64,000 nt of DNA from an uncultured Paracoccaceae bacterium (GTDB lineage: Bacteria > Pseudomonadota > Alphaproteobacteria > Rhodobacterales > Rhodobacteraceae), in the NCBI GenBank assembly GCA_947492475.1, contig CANLNM010000007.1, positions 62,001 to 126,000 of the forward strand. Reading direction: 5' to 3'. Below, piece after piece: positions 18,496 through 27,214 of this stretch (positions are counted from its first letter, which is position 1; each line of letters begins with the position of its first letter). Below the pieces are notes generated by a model. That model was given only the letters and a program-made list of their open reading frames with translations, searched no databases and was not told the DNA's origin. The position numbers and the translations under genes are program-made.

Positions 18496-19212
18496 ATGGC
18501 TTTGCAAAGTGTGATCCGCGCGATCTATCCCGCGCAATGCCTGATTTGTGACACTCTGACCGAAGAGGATTTCGCGCTGTGCGGATCCTGTTGGGCGCAA
18601 ACCCCGTTTGTGACGGGGCTGGTTTGTGACGCCTGTGGCACGCCTTTGCCGGGCGAAGAGGAAGACAGCGATGTGTTATGCGACGAATGTATGCAGATCG
18701 CCCGTCCCTGGCACAAAGGCCGCACGGCGATGCTGTATCAGGACAAAGGTCGGCATTTGACACTGGCGCTGAAACACGGCGATCGCACGGATTTATCCGG
18801 CCCGATGGGGGTATGGATGGCGCGCGTTGCCGGCCCGCTATTGTCTGACGACATGGTCGTTGTGCCGGTGCCATTGCATTGGACCCGGCTGTTTCGGCGA
18901 CGTTATAATCAGGCGGCCCTGTTGGCGCAGTCTGTTGCGCGTCAGTTGAATTTACCATGTCGGCCAGATGCCTTGATCCGTGTGAAACGCACCCAGAAAA
19001 TGGAAAAGTTTAGCCGTGACGCCCGATTTGCGGCTCTTGATGGGGCGATATCGATCAATCCAAAGGCGTCTATTGCCAACAAATCGGTTTTGTTGGTGGA
19101 TGATGTGATGACAACCGGTGCGACGCTTGCGGCCTGTTGCGAGGCGCTTCATCACGCGGGGGTCACGCAAGTGTGTACTCTGACACTGGCCCGAGCGGCA
19201 AAAGATACCTAA
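18496..19212 (+). CDS. comF: ComF family protein (double zinc ribbon plus phosphoribosyltransferase)
   Basis: A 238-residue protein with four CxxC-type pairs at the N-terminus (CLIC, CGSC, CDAC, CDEC), forming a zinc-ribbon region, and a C-terminal phosphoribosyltransferase fold with the PRPP motif LLVDDVMTTGATL. ComF is needed for natural transformation in several bacteria and helps single-strand DNA handling. A TAGGAGAAA box precedes the ATG. The gene is followed 34 bases later by grxC and the nitrilase, MarR and GNAT genes on the same strand. Confidence 0.9.
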   Translation: MALQSVIRAIYPAQCLICDTLTEEDFALCGSCWAQTPFVTGLVCDACGTPLPGEEEDSDVLCDECMQIARPWHKGRTAMLYQDKGRHLTLALKHGDRTDLSGPMGVWMARVAGPLLSDDMVVVPVPLHWTRLFRRRYNQAALLAQSVARQLNLPCRPDALIRVKRTQKMEKFSRDARFAALDGAISINPKASIANKSVLLVDDVMTTGATLAACCEALHHAGVTQVCTLTLARAAKDT

Positions 19213-19246
19213 ATAGGTCGAGACCCGACATATAAAGGAGCCTCTG

Positions 19247-19504
19247 ATGGCCCAGATCGAAATCTACACTTCGCCCCTTTGTGGGTTCTGTCACGCAGCC
19301 AAACGGCTGTTGGATTCCAAAGGTGCGTCATTTCAAGAAACCGATGTGCAGCGCAATCCCGGTGAAAAGGCAACGATGATCCAGCGTGCCAATGGCGGTC
19401 GCACCGTGCCGCAGATTTTTATCAATGGGCAGCATATTGGTGGTTGTGACGATCTTTATGATCTGGAACGGGCGGGCAAACTTGATCCGCTGTTGGCCGC
19501 GTGA
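19247..19504 (+). CDS. grxC: Glutaredoxin 3
   Basis: An 85-residue dithiol glutaredoxin reducing disulfides and glutathione adducts in the cytoplasm. The active site is CGFC (residues 12-15), and the glutathione-binding TVPQIFINGQHIGGCDDL segment is complete. AAAGGAG lies ahead of the ATG. Its stop overlaps the GTG start of the nitrilase-family gene. Confidence 0.95.
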   Translation: MAQIEIYTSPLCGFCHAAKRLLDSKGASFQETDVQRNPGEKATMIQRANGGRTVPQIFINGQHIGGCDDLYDLERAGKLDPLLAA

Positions 19505-20349
19505 AGGCAGCGCTGCTGCAAATCACATCAAGTGACAATCCGGCTGAAAATATCCGGGTTGTCCAAACTTTGATTCAAGATGCCGCCGCACAAGGGGCCG
19601 GGTTTATCCTGACGCCCGAGGTGACAAATTGCGTCAGCCTTAGCCGGTCCCATCAGAAACAAGTTCTGTCCCATCAGGACGATGATCCCATGCTGGCGGC
19701 TATACGCGATCAGGCCCGGGCGCTGGGCGTTTGGATTGCGATTGGGTCACTGGCGTTGAAAACAGATGATCCCGACGGTCGTTTTGCCAATCGGTCGTTT
19801 CTGATTGACCCCACCGGGAAAATCGCCGCGACATACGACAAAATCCACATGTTTGATGTGGCGGTTTCCGCCAGTGAAACGTTCCGCGAATCAGATGGGT
19901 ATCGGCCGGGCAATGACGCTGTTGTTGCGCAGACCCCCTTTGGCGGGATCGGTTTGACCATTTGTTATGACATTCGATTTCCGCATCTGCATCGGGTCTT
20001 GGCCCAGAATGGCGCACAGATTTTACTGGTTCCGGCGGCGTTTTCGCCAGTGACGGGGGCCGCCCATTGGGAACCTTTGTTGCGCGCGCGGGCGATAGAA
20101 ACAGGGTGTTTTGTGCTGGCTGCGGCACAAACCGGCCACCATGATGCGCAGTCAGGCAAGCGACGCCAGACCTATGGGCATTCCATGGCGATTTCACCTT
20201 GGGGGGCGGTATTATGTGACGCTGGATCAGATCCTTGCATCACATATGTTGATTTGAACATGGATGAAGTGGCACAAGCACGGTCAAGGGTTCCGGCCCT
20301 GACCCATGATCGTGACTTTGAAGGCCCAAAGAATGAGTTCGGACACTGA
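19501..20349 (+). CDS. Carbon-nitrogen hydrolase, Nit/omega-amidase family
   Basis: A 282-residue amidase of the nitrilase superfamily. The Glu-Lys-Cys triad is visible: Glu40 (TPEVTNC), Lys114 (YDKIHMFD) and Cys155 (LTICYDIRFP). The sequence looks most like the Nit1/Nit2 branch, whose members hydrolyse deaminated glutathione or omega-amides of oxo acids; adjacency to a glutaredoxin fits that. The start is GTG, overlapping the grxC stop. The exact substrate is inference. Confidence 0.88.
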   Translation: MKAALLQITSSDNPAENIRVVQTLIQDAAAQGAGFILTPEVTNCVSLSRSHQKQVLSHQDDDPMLAAIRDQARALGVWIAIGSLALKTDDPDGRFANRSFLIDPTGKIAATYDKIHMFDVAVSASETFRESDGYRPGNDAVVAQTPFGGIGLTICYDIRFPHLHRVLAQNGAQILLVPAAFSPVTGAAHWEPLLRARAIETGCFVLAAAQTGHHDAQSGKRRQTYGHSMAISPWGAVLCDAGSDPCITYVDLNMDEVAQARSRVPALTHDRDFEGPKNEFGH

Positions 20350-20776
20350 CGACCTTGCTGTGACGCTGTTTAGCGAAATCCTGACGGTGGAACAGTTGGC
20401 CCGCACGGCGGTTGCCCGGGTTTTGCCACGCGGGATGGAGCTGTCTCAGTTTTCAGTTCTCAACCATCTGGCGCATATTCAGGCGGAACGCACACCCGCA
20501 CAATTGGCCAAGGCGTTTCATCTGACGCGTGGGGCAATGACCAACACGTTGGGCAAACTGGAAATTGCGGGCTGGATTCACATTCGCCCTGATTGGGATG
20601 ATGCACGGCGCAAAATGGTCGCGATCAGCCCAGCGGGGGTGTCGGCGCGCAACGCGGCGCTGGCGGCAATGACCCCGATCATCGGTGATGCGGTGCGCAA
20701 AATCGGCACCGAAAAAGCCCGCGCCGCCCTGCCTGTGCTACGTGAATTGCGGGTCAAGCTGAGCGATCTGGAATGA
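20333..20776 (+). CDS. MarR-family transcriptional regulator
   Basis: A 147-residue winged-helix regulator: the recognition region TPAQLAKAFHLTRGAMTNTL and the wing with DDARRKMVAIS are typical. ATG 20333 lies inside the end of the nitrilase gene (17-base overlap), and the stop overlaps the GNAT gene (ATGA), so this is one transcription unit. The ligand and targets are unknown; neighbours suggest it may control its own operon. Confidence 0.88.
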   Translation: MSSDTDDLAVTLFSEILTVEQLARTAVARVLPRGMELSQFSVLNHLAHIQAERTPAQLAKAFHLTRGAMTNTLGKLEIAGWIHIRPDWDDARRKMVAISPAGVSARNAALAAMTPIIGDAVRKIGTEKARAALPVLRELRVKLSDLE

Positions 20777-21555
20777 AATCCCTCGGGCTTGTGACGGATT
20801 TGCTGGTGATGACCGGGTTCAGCGTGATTGAACCGCAGGGCACGGCCTTGGTTCAGCGCAGCGTCAATGAGCCCAATTTCTGGTTCGGCAACCGTTTGAT
20901 CCTGTCGGACATGTCGGCTGACCCTCAGGATTGTCTGCAAATGTTTCAAACAGCGTTTCCGGATGCGCATCACGTCACCATCAGTTGGGATCAGCCACAA
21001 TGGACTGCGCAGGATATCCCCGATGGATTTGCAAAAGCTGGGTTAACCATTGATTGCGAAGATATTCTGACCCTGTCGAACCCGCTAAACCGCACCAATG
21101 TGCCAGATGGCATCACGATCCGCGCCTTTGAAAAAACCAGCGATTGGGATCAGTCCGAAGACATCCAATTTGATGTGATGATGGACGAAGGCTATTCCCC
21201 CGATGGCACCAAGGATTATCTGCGCAAACGATCCAAAACTCGCCGCCTGCAAATCGCCGATGGGCTGGGTCAGTGGTTTGGTGCGTTTGAGGGGGAAATA
21301 TTGGTTGGGGATATGGGGATTTTTCACGACCAGAACGTGATCCGTTATCAATCGGTGCAAACCCATAAATCCTATCGTGGACGTGGCATTTGTTCGGTAT
21401 TGCTGTGCAAGGCCTTGGATTGGGCGCAGGCCCGTGCACCAATGGCGACGCCTGTGATTTCCGCGATGGCCGACAGCGTGGCGGGACGGTTATATCGCCG
21501 GGCCGGATTTCAGCACAGCGAAAACCTGATCAGCGCATTTCGCGGCCCGCTTTAG
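20773..21555 (+). CDS. GNAT-family N-acetyltransferase
   Basis: A 260-residue protein whose C-terminal half carries the acetyl-CoA-binding GNAT pattern ([15 protein letters not shown] followed by ALDWAQ). The N-terminal half (about residues 1-115) is a second, weakly similar domain, giving a tandem GNAT-like layout. The acceptor is unknown. Starts within the MarR stop codon and ends with a four-base overlap of the convergent ubiG end. Confidence 0.83.
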   Translation: MKSLGLVTDLLVMTGFSVIEPQGTALVQRSVNEPNFWFGNRLILSDMSADPQDCLQMFQTAFPDAHHVTISWDQPQWTAQDIPDGFAKAGLTIDCEDILTLSNPLNRTNVPDGITIRAFEKTSDWDQSEDIQFDVMMDEGYSPDGTKDYLRKRSKTRRLQIADGLGQWFGAFEGEILVGDMGIFHDQNVIRYQSVQTHKSYRGRGICSVLLCKALDWAQARAPMATPVISAMADSVAGRLYRRAGFQHSENLISAFRGPL

Positions 21556-22295
21556 GGTTTGATGCTGGTTGTGACGTAGTTCACGCTTAGATCGCGATCC
21601 GAAATGGACCAGCTCCAGCCCAGTGGATTGAACACAAACCCTTTGCGATCCACAGGATCCATTCCGGCATTGCGCAGCAGGTCAAACAATTCATCCGGGG
21701 TGATGAATTTGTTCCATTCATGGGTGCCCTTGGGCAACCAGCGCATGATAAACTCCGCACCCACAATCGCCATGGCAAAGCTTTTGGCGTTGCGGTTGAT
21801 CGTCGAACAAATCAGCAAACCACCGGTTTTTAGCAATTGCTGTGATGTGGTCATAAACCCCTGCGGGTCCGCCACATGTTCGATCACTTCCATGTTCAAA
21901 ACGATGTCGAATTCTTCGCCTTGTTCGACCAGGGTTTCGGCGGTCATATGGCGGTAATCGATATTCAGACCGGATTGTTCGGCGTGTAATTTCGCCACAG
22001 GGATGTTGCCACCGGCCGCATCCACGCCAATCACATCGGCCCCCAGTCGCGCCATAGGTTCGCACAGCAATCCACCACCACAGCCGATATCCAGCAAACG
22101 CAAGCCCGCGAACGGTTTGTCATCGCTTAGGTCGCGGTCAAATTCCGCGGCGATCTGGCGGGTGATGTAATCCAACCGACACGGGTTCAGCATATGGAGC
22201 GGCTTAAACTTACCGTCCAGATCCCACCATTCGGCGGACATTGCTTCGAATTTAGCGACCTCGGCCGGATCAACACTGCGTTCAGCTGTTTGCAT
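21552..22295 (-). CDS. ubiG: Ubiquinone biosynthesis O-methyltransferase
   Basis: Performs both O-methylation steps of ubiquinone synthesis. The 247-residue product has the AdoMet motif [19 protein letters not shown], the NMEVIEHV segment and the C-terminal GFVFNPL of the UbiG family. ATG 22295 has GGAGAAGG directly upstream; an alternative start four codons earlier is less well placed. Convergent with the GNAT gene and divergent from the prolyl aminopeptidase gene. Confidence 0.95.
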   Translation of the reverse strand: MQTAERSVDPAEVAKFEAMSAEWWDLDGKFKPLHMLNPCRLDYITRQIAAEFDRDLSDDKPFAGLRLLDIGCGGGLLCEPMARLGADVIGVDAAGGNIPVAKLHAEQSGLNIDYRHMTAETLVEQGEEFDIVLNMEVIEHVADPQGFMTTSQQLLKTGGLLICSTINRNAKSFAMAIVGAEFIMRWLPKGTHEWNKFITPDELFDLLRNAGMDPVDRKGFVFNPLGWSWSISDRDLSVNYVTTSIKP

Positions 22296-22359
22296 CACCT
22301 TCTCCAAACTGGCATGTCTGCATATGAGGATGCCCTATGCGCCTCTATATAGGATGTCG

Positions 22360-23349
22360 ATGGACAAAATCACGGGACAAAGGCGCGCGGTGCCACATCT
22401 TTTCCCAACCACTGATCCGTTTGATCAGCGGATGCTGGATGTTGGCGATGGGCATCGTATCTATGTGGAACAATGCGGGCGTCGGGATGGGATCCCGGTT
22501 GTGGTGCTGCATGGTGGGCCGGGGGGCGGATGCAGTCCGGCCATGCGGCGCTATTTTGATCCGGAAATTTATCGTGTGATCCTGTTTGATCAACGTGGCT
22601 GTGGTCGATCACGACCCCATGCCAGCGTGGATGCAAATACCACATGGCATCTGGTGGCTGATATTGAACATATCCGCGATGTGCTGGGCATTGATCGCTG
22701 GATTGTGTTTGGCGGATCATGGGGTGCAACATTGGCCCTGATCTATGGGCAGGCGCATCCTGATGCTGTGGCGGCCATGGTGCTGCGCGGTGTTTTCCTG
22801 ATGACGGAACCCGAACTGGATTGGTTTTATGGCGGCCATGCGGGGCGGTTCTGGCCGGATTTATGGGCGCAATTCGCTGATCTGATCCCGGTCGAAGAAC
22901 GCGATGACATGATCGCCGCCTATCACAAACGGCTGTTTTCCGGTGATCACGCCCAAGAGGTGCGCTATGCCCAAGCCTGGGCGATGTGGGAAAACGCATT
23001 GGCGTCGATTGAAAACAACGGCGCATTGGGCGGGGCCCCTGCGGAATATGCGCGGGCCTTTTCCCGGCTAGAGAATCACTATTTCGTCAATCAGGGATTC
23101 CTGACCGAAGAACAGCAAATTCTGAACAATATGCACCGGATCAAACACATTCCCGCGATCATCGTGCAGGGGCGTTATGACATGATTTGCCCCCCAGAAA
23201 GCGCCTATAAACTGGCGCAAGCCTGGCCCAAGGCGCGTTTGCGGATGATCGGCAAAGCGGGTCATGCCTTGTCAGAGCCGGGAATCTCTGCTGAACTCGT
23301 GCGGTCAATGGATTTACTGGCTGAAAACCGCGAAAGGATCGGGTTCTAA
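22360..23349 (+). CDS. pip: Prolyl aminopeptidase
   Basis: Serine peptidase of the alpha/beta-hydrolase fold that releases N-terminal proline. 329 residues, family length. The oxyanion region HGGPGGG, the nucleophile elbow GGSWG (Ser120), the acid in GRYDMICP and the C-terminal GKAGHA histidine are all present. The start at 22360 has AGGA ahead of it; a start at 22324 is possible but less likely. The next gene begins one base after its stop. Confidence 0.94.
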   Translation: MDKITGQRRAVPHLFPTTDPFDQRMLDVGDGHRIYVEQCGRRDGIPVVVLHGGPGGGCSPAMRRYFDPEIYRVILFDQRGCGRSRPHASVDANTTWHLVADIEHIRDVLGIDRWIVFGGSWGATLALIYGQAHPDAVAAMVLRGVFLMTEPELDWFYGGHAGRFWPDLWAQFADLIPVEERDDMIAAYHKRLFSGDHAQEVRYAQAWAMWENALASIENNGALGGAPAEYARAFSRLENHYFVNQGFLTEEQQILNNMHRIKHIPAIIVQGRYDMICPPESAYKLAQAWPKARLRMIGKAGHALSEPGISAELVRSMDLLAENRERIGF

Positions 23350-23350
23350 C

Positions 23351-24214
23351 GTGTCAAATGTGCGTCTCAGGTCACGTCGACGGCTGCTGACATCGGGTCT
23401 GGCGGCCGCGATGGTTGCGGCGACGGGATTGCCTGCACAGGCGCTGGGCAAACGCGGGGGCCGGTTGGTTGCGGGATTGTCAGGCACGGATGGCATATTG
23501 GATCTCAGCGCGGCGGGCGGCGCACAGGGTATGTTCCTGCGCACAGCACAAGGCGCGATTTTCGATACGTTGACCGAAGTGGGGGCCGATGGGACGCTCA
23601 CCGGTGAATTGGCCACGCAGTGGGAACCAAACGCCGACGCCACGCAGTGGACAGTGACATTGCGCCAAGACGTGCAATTTCATGACGGTACGCCCCTGAC
23701 ATCCGCACATATCATCGACGGATTGGCCCCGCATTTGACGGGATTGCTGGGCGATGTGGATGCGGTGACCCAGCAGGGGCTTCATATTGTGGGCCTGACA
23801 TTACGGGCGGGGGATGCCAATCTGCCATACCGCCTGTCACACCCTGATCTGTTCATCAGCCATAACGGCGTAGGTACAGGCCTGTACCAATTGGGCCGCT
23901 TTTCGCAGGGTCATATGTTGGCGCGTCGTGTCGACATCCACTGGAAATCGGAACGTGCCGGGTGGTTTGACGAAGTGGAACTTCTGAACATTGATGTTTC
24001 GGCCAACCGTCTGGCCGCGCTGCGGTCGGGGCGTGTGGATGCCATTGATGCACCGGATGCCCATGCGCAACGATTGCTGGCCTCAAATGCGGATATGTTC
24101 GTGGCCCCCGATGGATCATTTGCTACGTCGTCACGCATTTCGACCCCTGCGCGGACCGGCCAAAACTGGCCCATGGACAATGCGCGGTTTACACAACGTT
24201 GGTGGCGGGCCTGA
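23351..24214 (+). CDS. Peptide-type ABC substrate-binding protein, internally shortened
   Basis: Resembles family 5 (oligopeptide/nickel) binding proteins, but has only 287 residues where about 500 is normal. The N-terminus ([20 protein letters not shown]) looks like a Tat signal. The first lobe is recognisable up to [14 protein letters not shown], matching the usual start of lobe II. The protein then jumps within some 25 residues to a sequence typical of the extreme C-terminus ([18 protein letters not shown]). I infer an in-frame loss of about 200 codons near 24125-24150, so it is probably non-functional or a specialised short form. Start is GTG, one base after pip, without a clear ribosome site. 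Confidence 0.6.
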   Translation: MSNVRLRSRRRLLTSGLAAAMVAATGLPAQALGKRGGRLVAGLSGTDGILDLSAAGGAQGMFLRTAQGAIFDTLTEVGADGTLTGELATQWEPNADATQWTVTLRQDVQFHDGTPLTSAHIIDGLAPHLTGLLGDVDAVTQQGLHIVGLTLRAGDANLPYRLSHPDLFISHNGVGTGLYQLGRFSQGHMLARRVDIHWKSERAGWFDEVELLNIDVSANRLAALRSGRVDAIDAPDAHAQRLLASNADMFVAPDGSFATSSRISTPARTGQNWPMDNARFTQRWWRA

Positions 24215-24306
24215 TCAGGCCTTGCCTCTGGGCGCGTTTGGTTCTATATCCCCTTTCAACAGCGGCGCGCTGGGGTCCAAACCTACCGCACCACCGAGAA
24301 AGATCG

Positions 24307-24329
24307 ACGGGCCGCGCGCCCGTTTTTTT
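24307..24329 (+). terminator. Intrinsic terminator or attenuator upstream of rimP
   Basis: ACGGGC (24307-24312) pairs with GCCCGT (24318-24323), followed by a run of T to 24329. It lies 93 bases after the binding-protein gene and 30 bases before the rimP start, so it either ends the previous unit or attenuates the rimP-nusA-infB message. Confidence 0.72.
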
Positions 24330-24359
24330 GTGCCCAGACTTTGGGCGAAGGACCAAGTA

Positions 24360-24953
24360 ATGTCAGACCTGATTGCCAAAGCGGCCATGGATCGTCGCGT
24401 TGCCGAAATCATCACCCCTGTCATCGAAGACATGGGGTATGAATTGGTGCGCGTGCGGTTGCAGGGCGGAACAGCGCCGATCCTACAGATCATGGCGCAA
24501 CGCCCCGATGGGTCCATCGAAGTGGACGATTGCGCTAAGATTTCAACTGAAATTTCCGCAGTGCTGGACGTCGAAGACCCGATTATCGAAGCTTACACAC
24601 TCGAAGTTTCGAGCCCCGGCATTGATCGCCCTTTGACACGGCTCAAAGACTTTGACCGGTGGGACGGCTATGTTGCTAAAATCGAAACATCTGAATTGAT
24701 CGATGGTCGCCGCCGTTTCAAAGGCAATCTGGCCGGGACCGAAGGCGAAGATGTGTTGATCGAAATCGAAGATCAGGGTCAGGATGTGACCATTGGTTTG
24801 AAATTTGATTGGTTGTCTGATGCCAAATTGGTGCTGACAGATGAACTGATCCGCGAAGTGTTGAAGGGCCGCAAAGATGCGGGCCAAATCGACGAAACCC
24901 AATTTGACGAAGTTGAGACCGTGCTGGACGGTTCTGAAGAGGAGAAAGACTGA
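24360..24953 (+). CDS. rimP: Ribosome maturation factor
   Basis: Assists maturation of the 30S subunit. 197 residues with the N-terminal RimP segments ([12 protein letters not shown], and [20 protein letters not shown]) and a C-terminal SH3-like half, plus an acidic tail. The start ATG 24360 is the first in-frame codon giving the family N-terminus. Its stop overlaps the nusA start (TGATG), the normal operon order in proteobacteria. Confidence 0.95.
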   Translation: MSDLIAKAAMDRRVAEIITPVIEDMGYELVRVRLQGGTAPILQIMAQRPDGSIEVDDCAKISTEISAVLDVEDPIIEAYTLEVSSPGIDRPLTRLKDFDRWDGYVAKIETSELIDGRRRFKGNLAGTEGEDVLIEIEDQGQDVTIGLKFDWLSDAKLVLTDELIREVLKGRKDAGQIDETQFDEVETVLDGSEEEKD

Positions 24954-26569
24954 TGGCCATTACGTCTGCCAACCAGTTGGAACTGTTGCAAACCGCCGAA
25001 GCCGTCGCGCGGGAAAAGATGATCGACCCCGGTCTGGTTGTCGAAGCAATGGAAGAATCGCTCGCGCGGGCGGCCAAATCCCGGTACGGCGCCGAAATGG
25101 ACATCCGTGTTCATATTGACCGTAAAACCGGCAAGGCCACGTTCACACGTGTCCGTACCGTCGTCGAAGAAGCTGAGCTGGAAAACTACCAGGCTGAGTT
25201 CACACTGGAGCAAGCCAAAGAATACATGACCAACCCCGCAATCGGGGAAGAGTTCGTGGAAGAGATCCCGCCGGTTGAAATGGGCCGTATTGCAGCCCAA
25301 TCCGCCAAACAGGTGATCCTGCAAAAAGTACGCGAAGCGGAGCGTGATCGTCAGTACGAAGAGTTCAAAGATCGCGCCGGCACCATCATCAACGCCGTTG
25401 TGAAACGCGAAGAATATGGCAACGTGATCGTCGATGTGGGCGCGGGCGAAGCTGTACTGCGTCGCAACGAAAAAATCGGCCGCGAAAGCTATCGCCCGAA
25501 TGACCGTGTGCGCTGCTACATCAAAGACGTGCGTCGCGAACAGCGTGGCCCACAGATTTTCTTGAGCCGCACCGCGCCCGAATTCATGGCTGAGCTGTTC
25601 AAAATGGAAGTGCCGGAAATCTATGACGGCATCATCGAGATCAAAGCTGTTGCCCGTGACCCCGGTTCACGCGCCAAAATCGCGGTGATTTCCTATGACG
25701 GGTCGATCGATCCGGTTGGGGCTTGTGTCGGGATGCGTGGTTCGCGGGTTCAGGCCGTTGTGAACGAATTGCAGGGCGAAAAAATCGACATCATTCCTTG
25801 GAATGAAGATATGCCAACCTTCCTTGTGAACGCGTTGCAGCCCGCTGAGGTTAGCAAGGTTGTTCTGGACGAAGACGCCGGCAAGATCGAAGTTGTTGTT
25901 CCCGAAGAGCAACTGAGCCTTGCGATTGGCCGCCGTGGTCAAAACGTGCGCCTGGCGTCTCAGCTGACTGCGCTGGACATCGACATCATGACCGAGGAAG
26001 AAGATTCCAAACGTCGTCAGGCCGAATTCGAAGTCCGTACCAAGCTGTTCATGGACACGCTGGATCTGGACGAATTCTTTGCGCAATTGCTGGTTTCGGA
26101 AGGGTTCACCAACCTCGAAGAAGTCGCCTATGTTGAGCTGGACGAATTGCTGGTTATCGACGGCATCGACGACGATACCGCACAGGAATTGCAGGCCCGT
26201 GCCCGCGATTACCTAGAAGCACAGAACAAAAAAGCGTTGGAAGCCGCGCGTGCGCTGGGCGTCGAAGACAGCCTTGTTGAATTTGAGGGTCTGACACCCC
26301 AAATGGTAGAAGCGCTGGCCGAAGATGGTGTGAAAACACTAGAAGATTTCGCGACATGTGCGGATTGGGAACTGGCCGGTGGCTGGACAACCGTGGATGG
26401 CGAGCGCGTCAAAGATGACGGTGTTCTGGAAAAATTCGAGGTTAGCCTCGAAGAAGCCCAGAACATGGTGATGACCGCGCGTATTCAGTTGGGTTGGGTT
26501 GATCCCGCCGAGCTGGAGCCTGAAATCGAAGAAGAAGATGGCGAAACAGACGCGGAGGCTGAGGCCTAA
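24953..26569 (+). CDS. nusA: Transcription termination/antitermination factor NusA
   Basis: RNA-polymerase-associated elongation factor. 538 residues: N-terminal polymerase-binding domain (1-130), S1 domain (about 135-200, with NVIVDVGAGEAVLRR), two KH domains (about 230-345, with GACVGMRGSRVQAV and AIGRRGQNVRLAS) and two C-terminal helix-hairpin-helix repeats, ending in an acidic tail. GGAG precedes the start within the end of rimP. Part of the rimP-nusA-ylxR-infB operon. Confidence 0.97.
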   Translation: MAITSANQLELLQTAEAVAREKMIDPGLVVEAMEESLARAAKSRYGAEMDIRVHIDRKTGKATFTRVRTVVEEAELENYQAEFTLEQAKEYMTNPAIGEEFVEEIPPVEMGRIAAQSAKQVILQKVREAERDRQYEEFKDRAGTIINAVVKREEYGNVIVDVGAGEAVLRRNEKIGRESYRPNDRVRCYIKDVRREQRGPQIFLSRTAPEFMAELFKMEVPEIYDGIIEIKAVARDPGSRAKIAVISYDGSIDPVGACVGMRGSRVQAVVNELQGEKIDIIPWNEDMPTFLVNALQPAEVSKVVLDEDAGKIEVVVPEEQLSLAIGRRGQNVRLASQLTALDIDIMTEEEDSKRRQAEFEVRTKLFMDTLDLDEFFAQLLVSEGFTNLEEVAYVELDELLVIDGIDDDTAQELQARARDYLEAQNKKALEAARALGVEDSLVEFEGLTPQMVEALAEDGVKTLEDFATCADWELAGGWTTVDGERVKDDGVLEKFEVSLEEAQNMVMTARIQLGWVDPAELEPEIEEEDGETDAEAEA

Positions 26570-26590
26570 TTAGGCCTCAGGAGCACGCGA

Positions 26591-27208
26591 ATGGCACGCG
26601 GTGGGCAACGAAAAGATCGGGACGAACCCGAACGCAAGTGCATCGTCACTGGCGAAACACAGCCGCAATCGGGTCTGATCCGGTTTGTTGTGTCGCCCGA
26701 TGGTGTGGTTGTACCCGATATTATGGGTAAGTTGCCCGGTCGCGGCATGTGGGTAACCGCAGAACGCGACGTGTTGGAAAAGGCCGGAAAAGGGCAATTT
26801 GCCCGATCCGCTAAGATGCCCGTGACTGTGCCAGACGGGTTGGTGGACGAAGTTGAACGCCAATTGGTCCGTCGTGTGACCGATATGATTGCCTTGGCAC
26901 GCAAGGCCGGATTGGCCGTTGCGGGCTTTGAAAAAGTTAAGTCCTGGTTGTCTGACAGACCAATCAGGGTGCTGCTTCAATCCTCTGATGGATCTGAACG
27001 CGGCAAGTCCAAACTTTGGACGCCCGAAGGGGCAAGATACTTCGATTGTCTGACAACCTTGGAATTGGGTTTGGCATTCGGACGACAAACTGTGATACAT
27101 GGCGCGCTCGCCACTGGTGGACTCAGCAATCGTGTTGTAGAGGAAGCCACGAAGCTTAAAGGTATGCGCGCGGATAACGGTGGCAACTCGGCCTCCGGAA
27201 AGGACTAA
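26591..27208 (+). CDS. YlxR domain fused to an L7Ae/YlxQ-like domain, RNA-binding protein
   Basis: A 205-residue fusion. The first 85 residues are a YlxR (DUF448) domain with RKCIVTGE and GRGMWV; from about residue 97 an L7Ae-like domain follows (DMIALARKAGLAVAGFE and later VLLQSSDGS). In Firmicutes these are separate ylxR and ylxQ genes between nusA and infB, so the fusion keeps the same position. Expected to bind structured RNA or RNase P; the function is not established here. Confidence 0.87.
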   Translation: MARGGQRKDRDEPERKCIVTGETQPQSGLIRFVVSPDGVVVPDIMGKLPGRGMWVTAERDVLEKAGKGQFARSAKMPVTVPDGLVDEVERQLVRRVTDMIALARKAGLAVAGFEKVKSWLSDRPIRVLLQSSDGSERGKSKLWTPEGARYFDCLTTLELGLAFGRQTVIHGALATGGLSNRVVEEATKLKGMRADNGGNSASGKD

Positions 27209-27214
27209 AGCTAG

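Noticed and set aside
24720-25324. Antisense frames over rimP and nusA
   Set aside because: Overlap essential conserved genes completely, no independent support.
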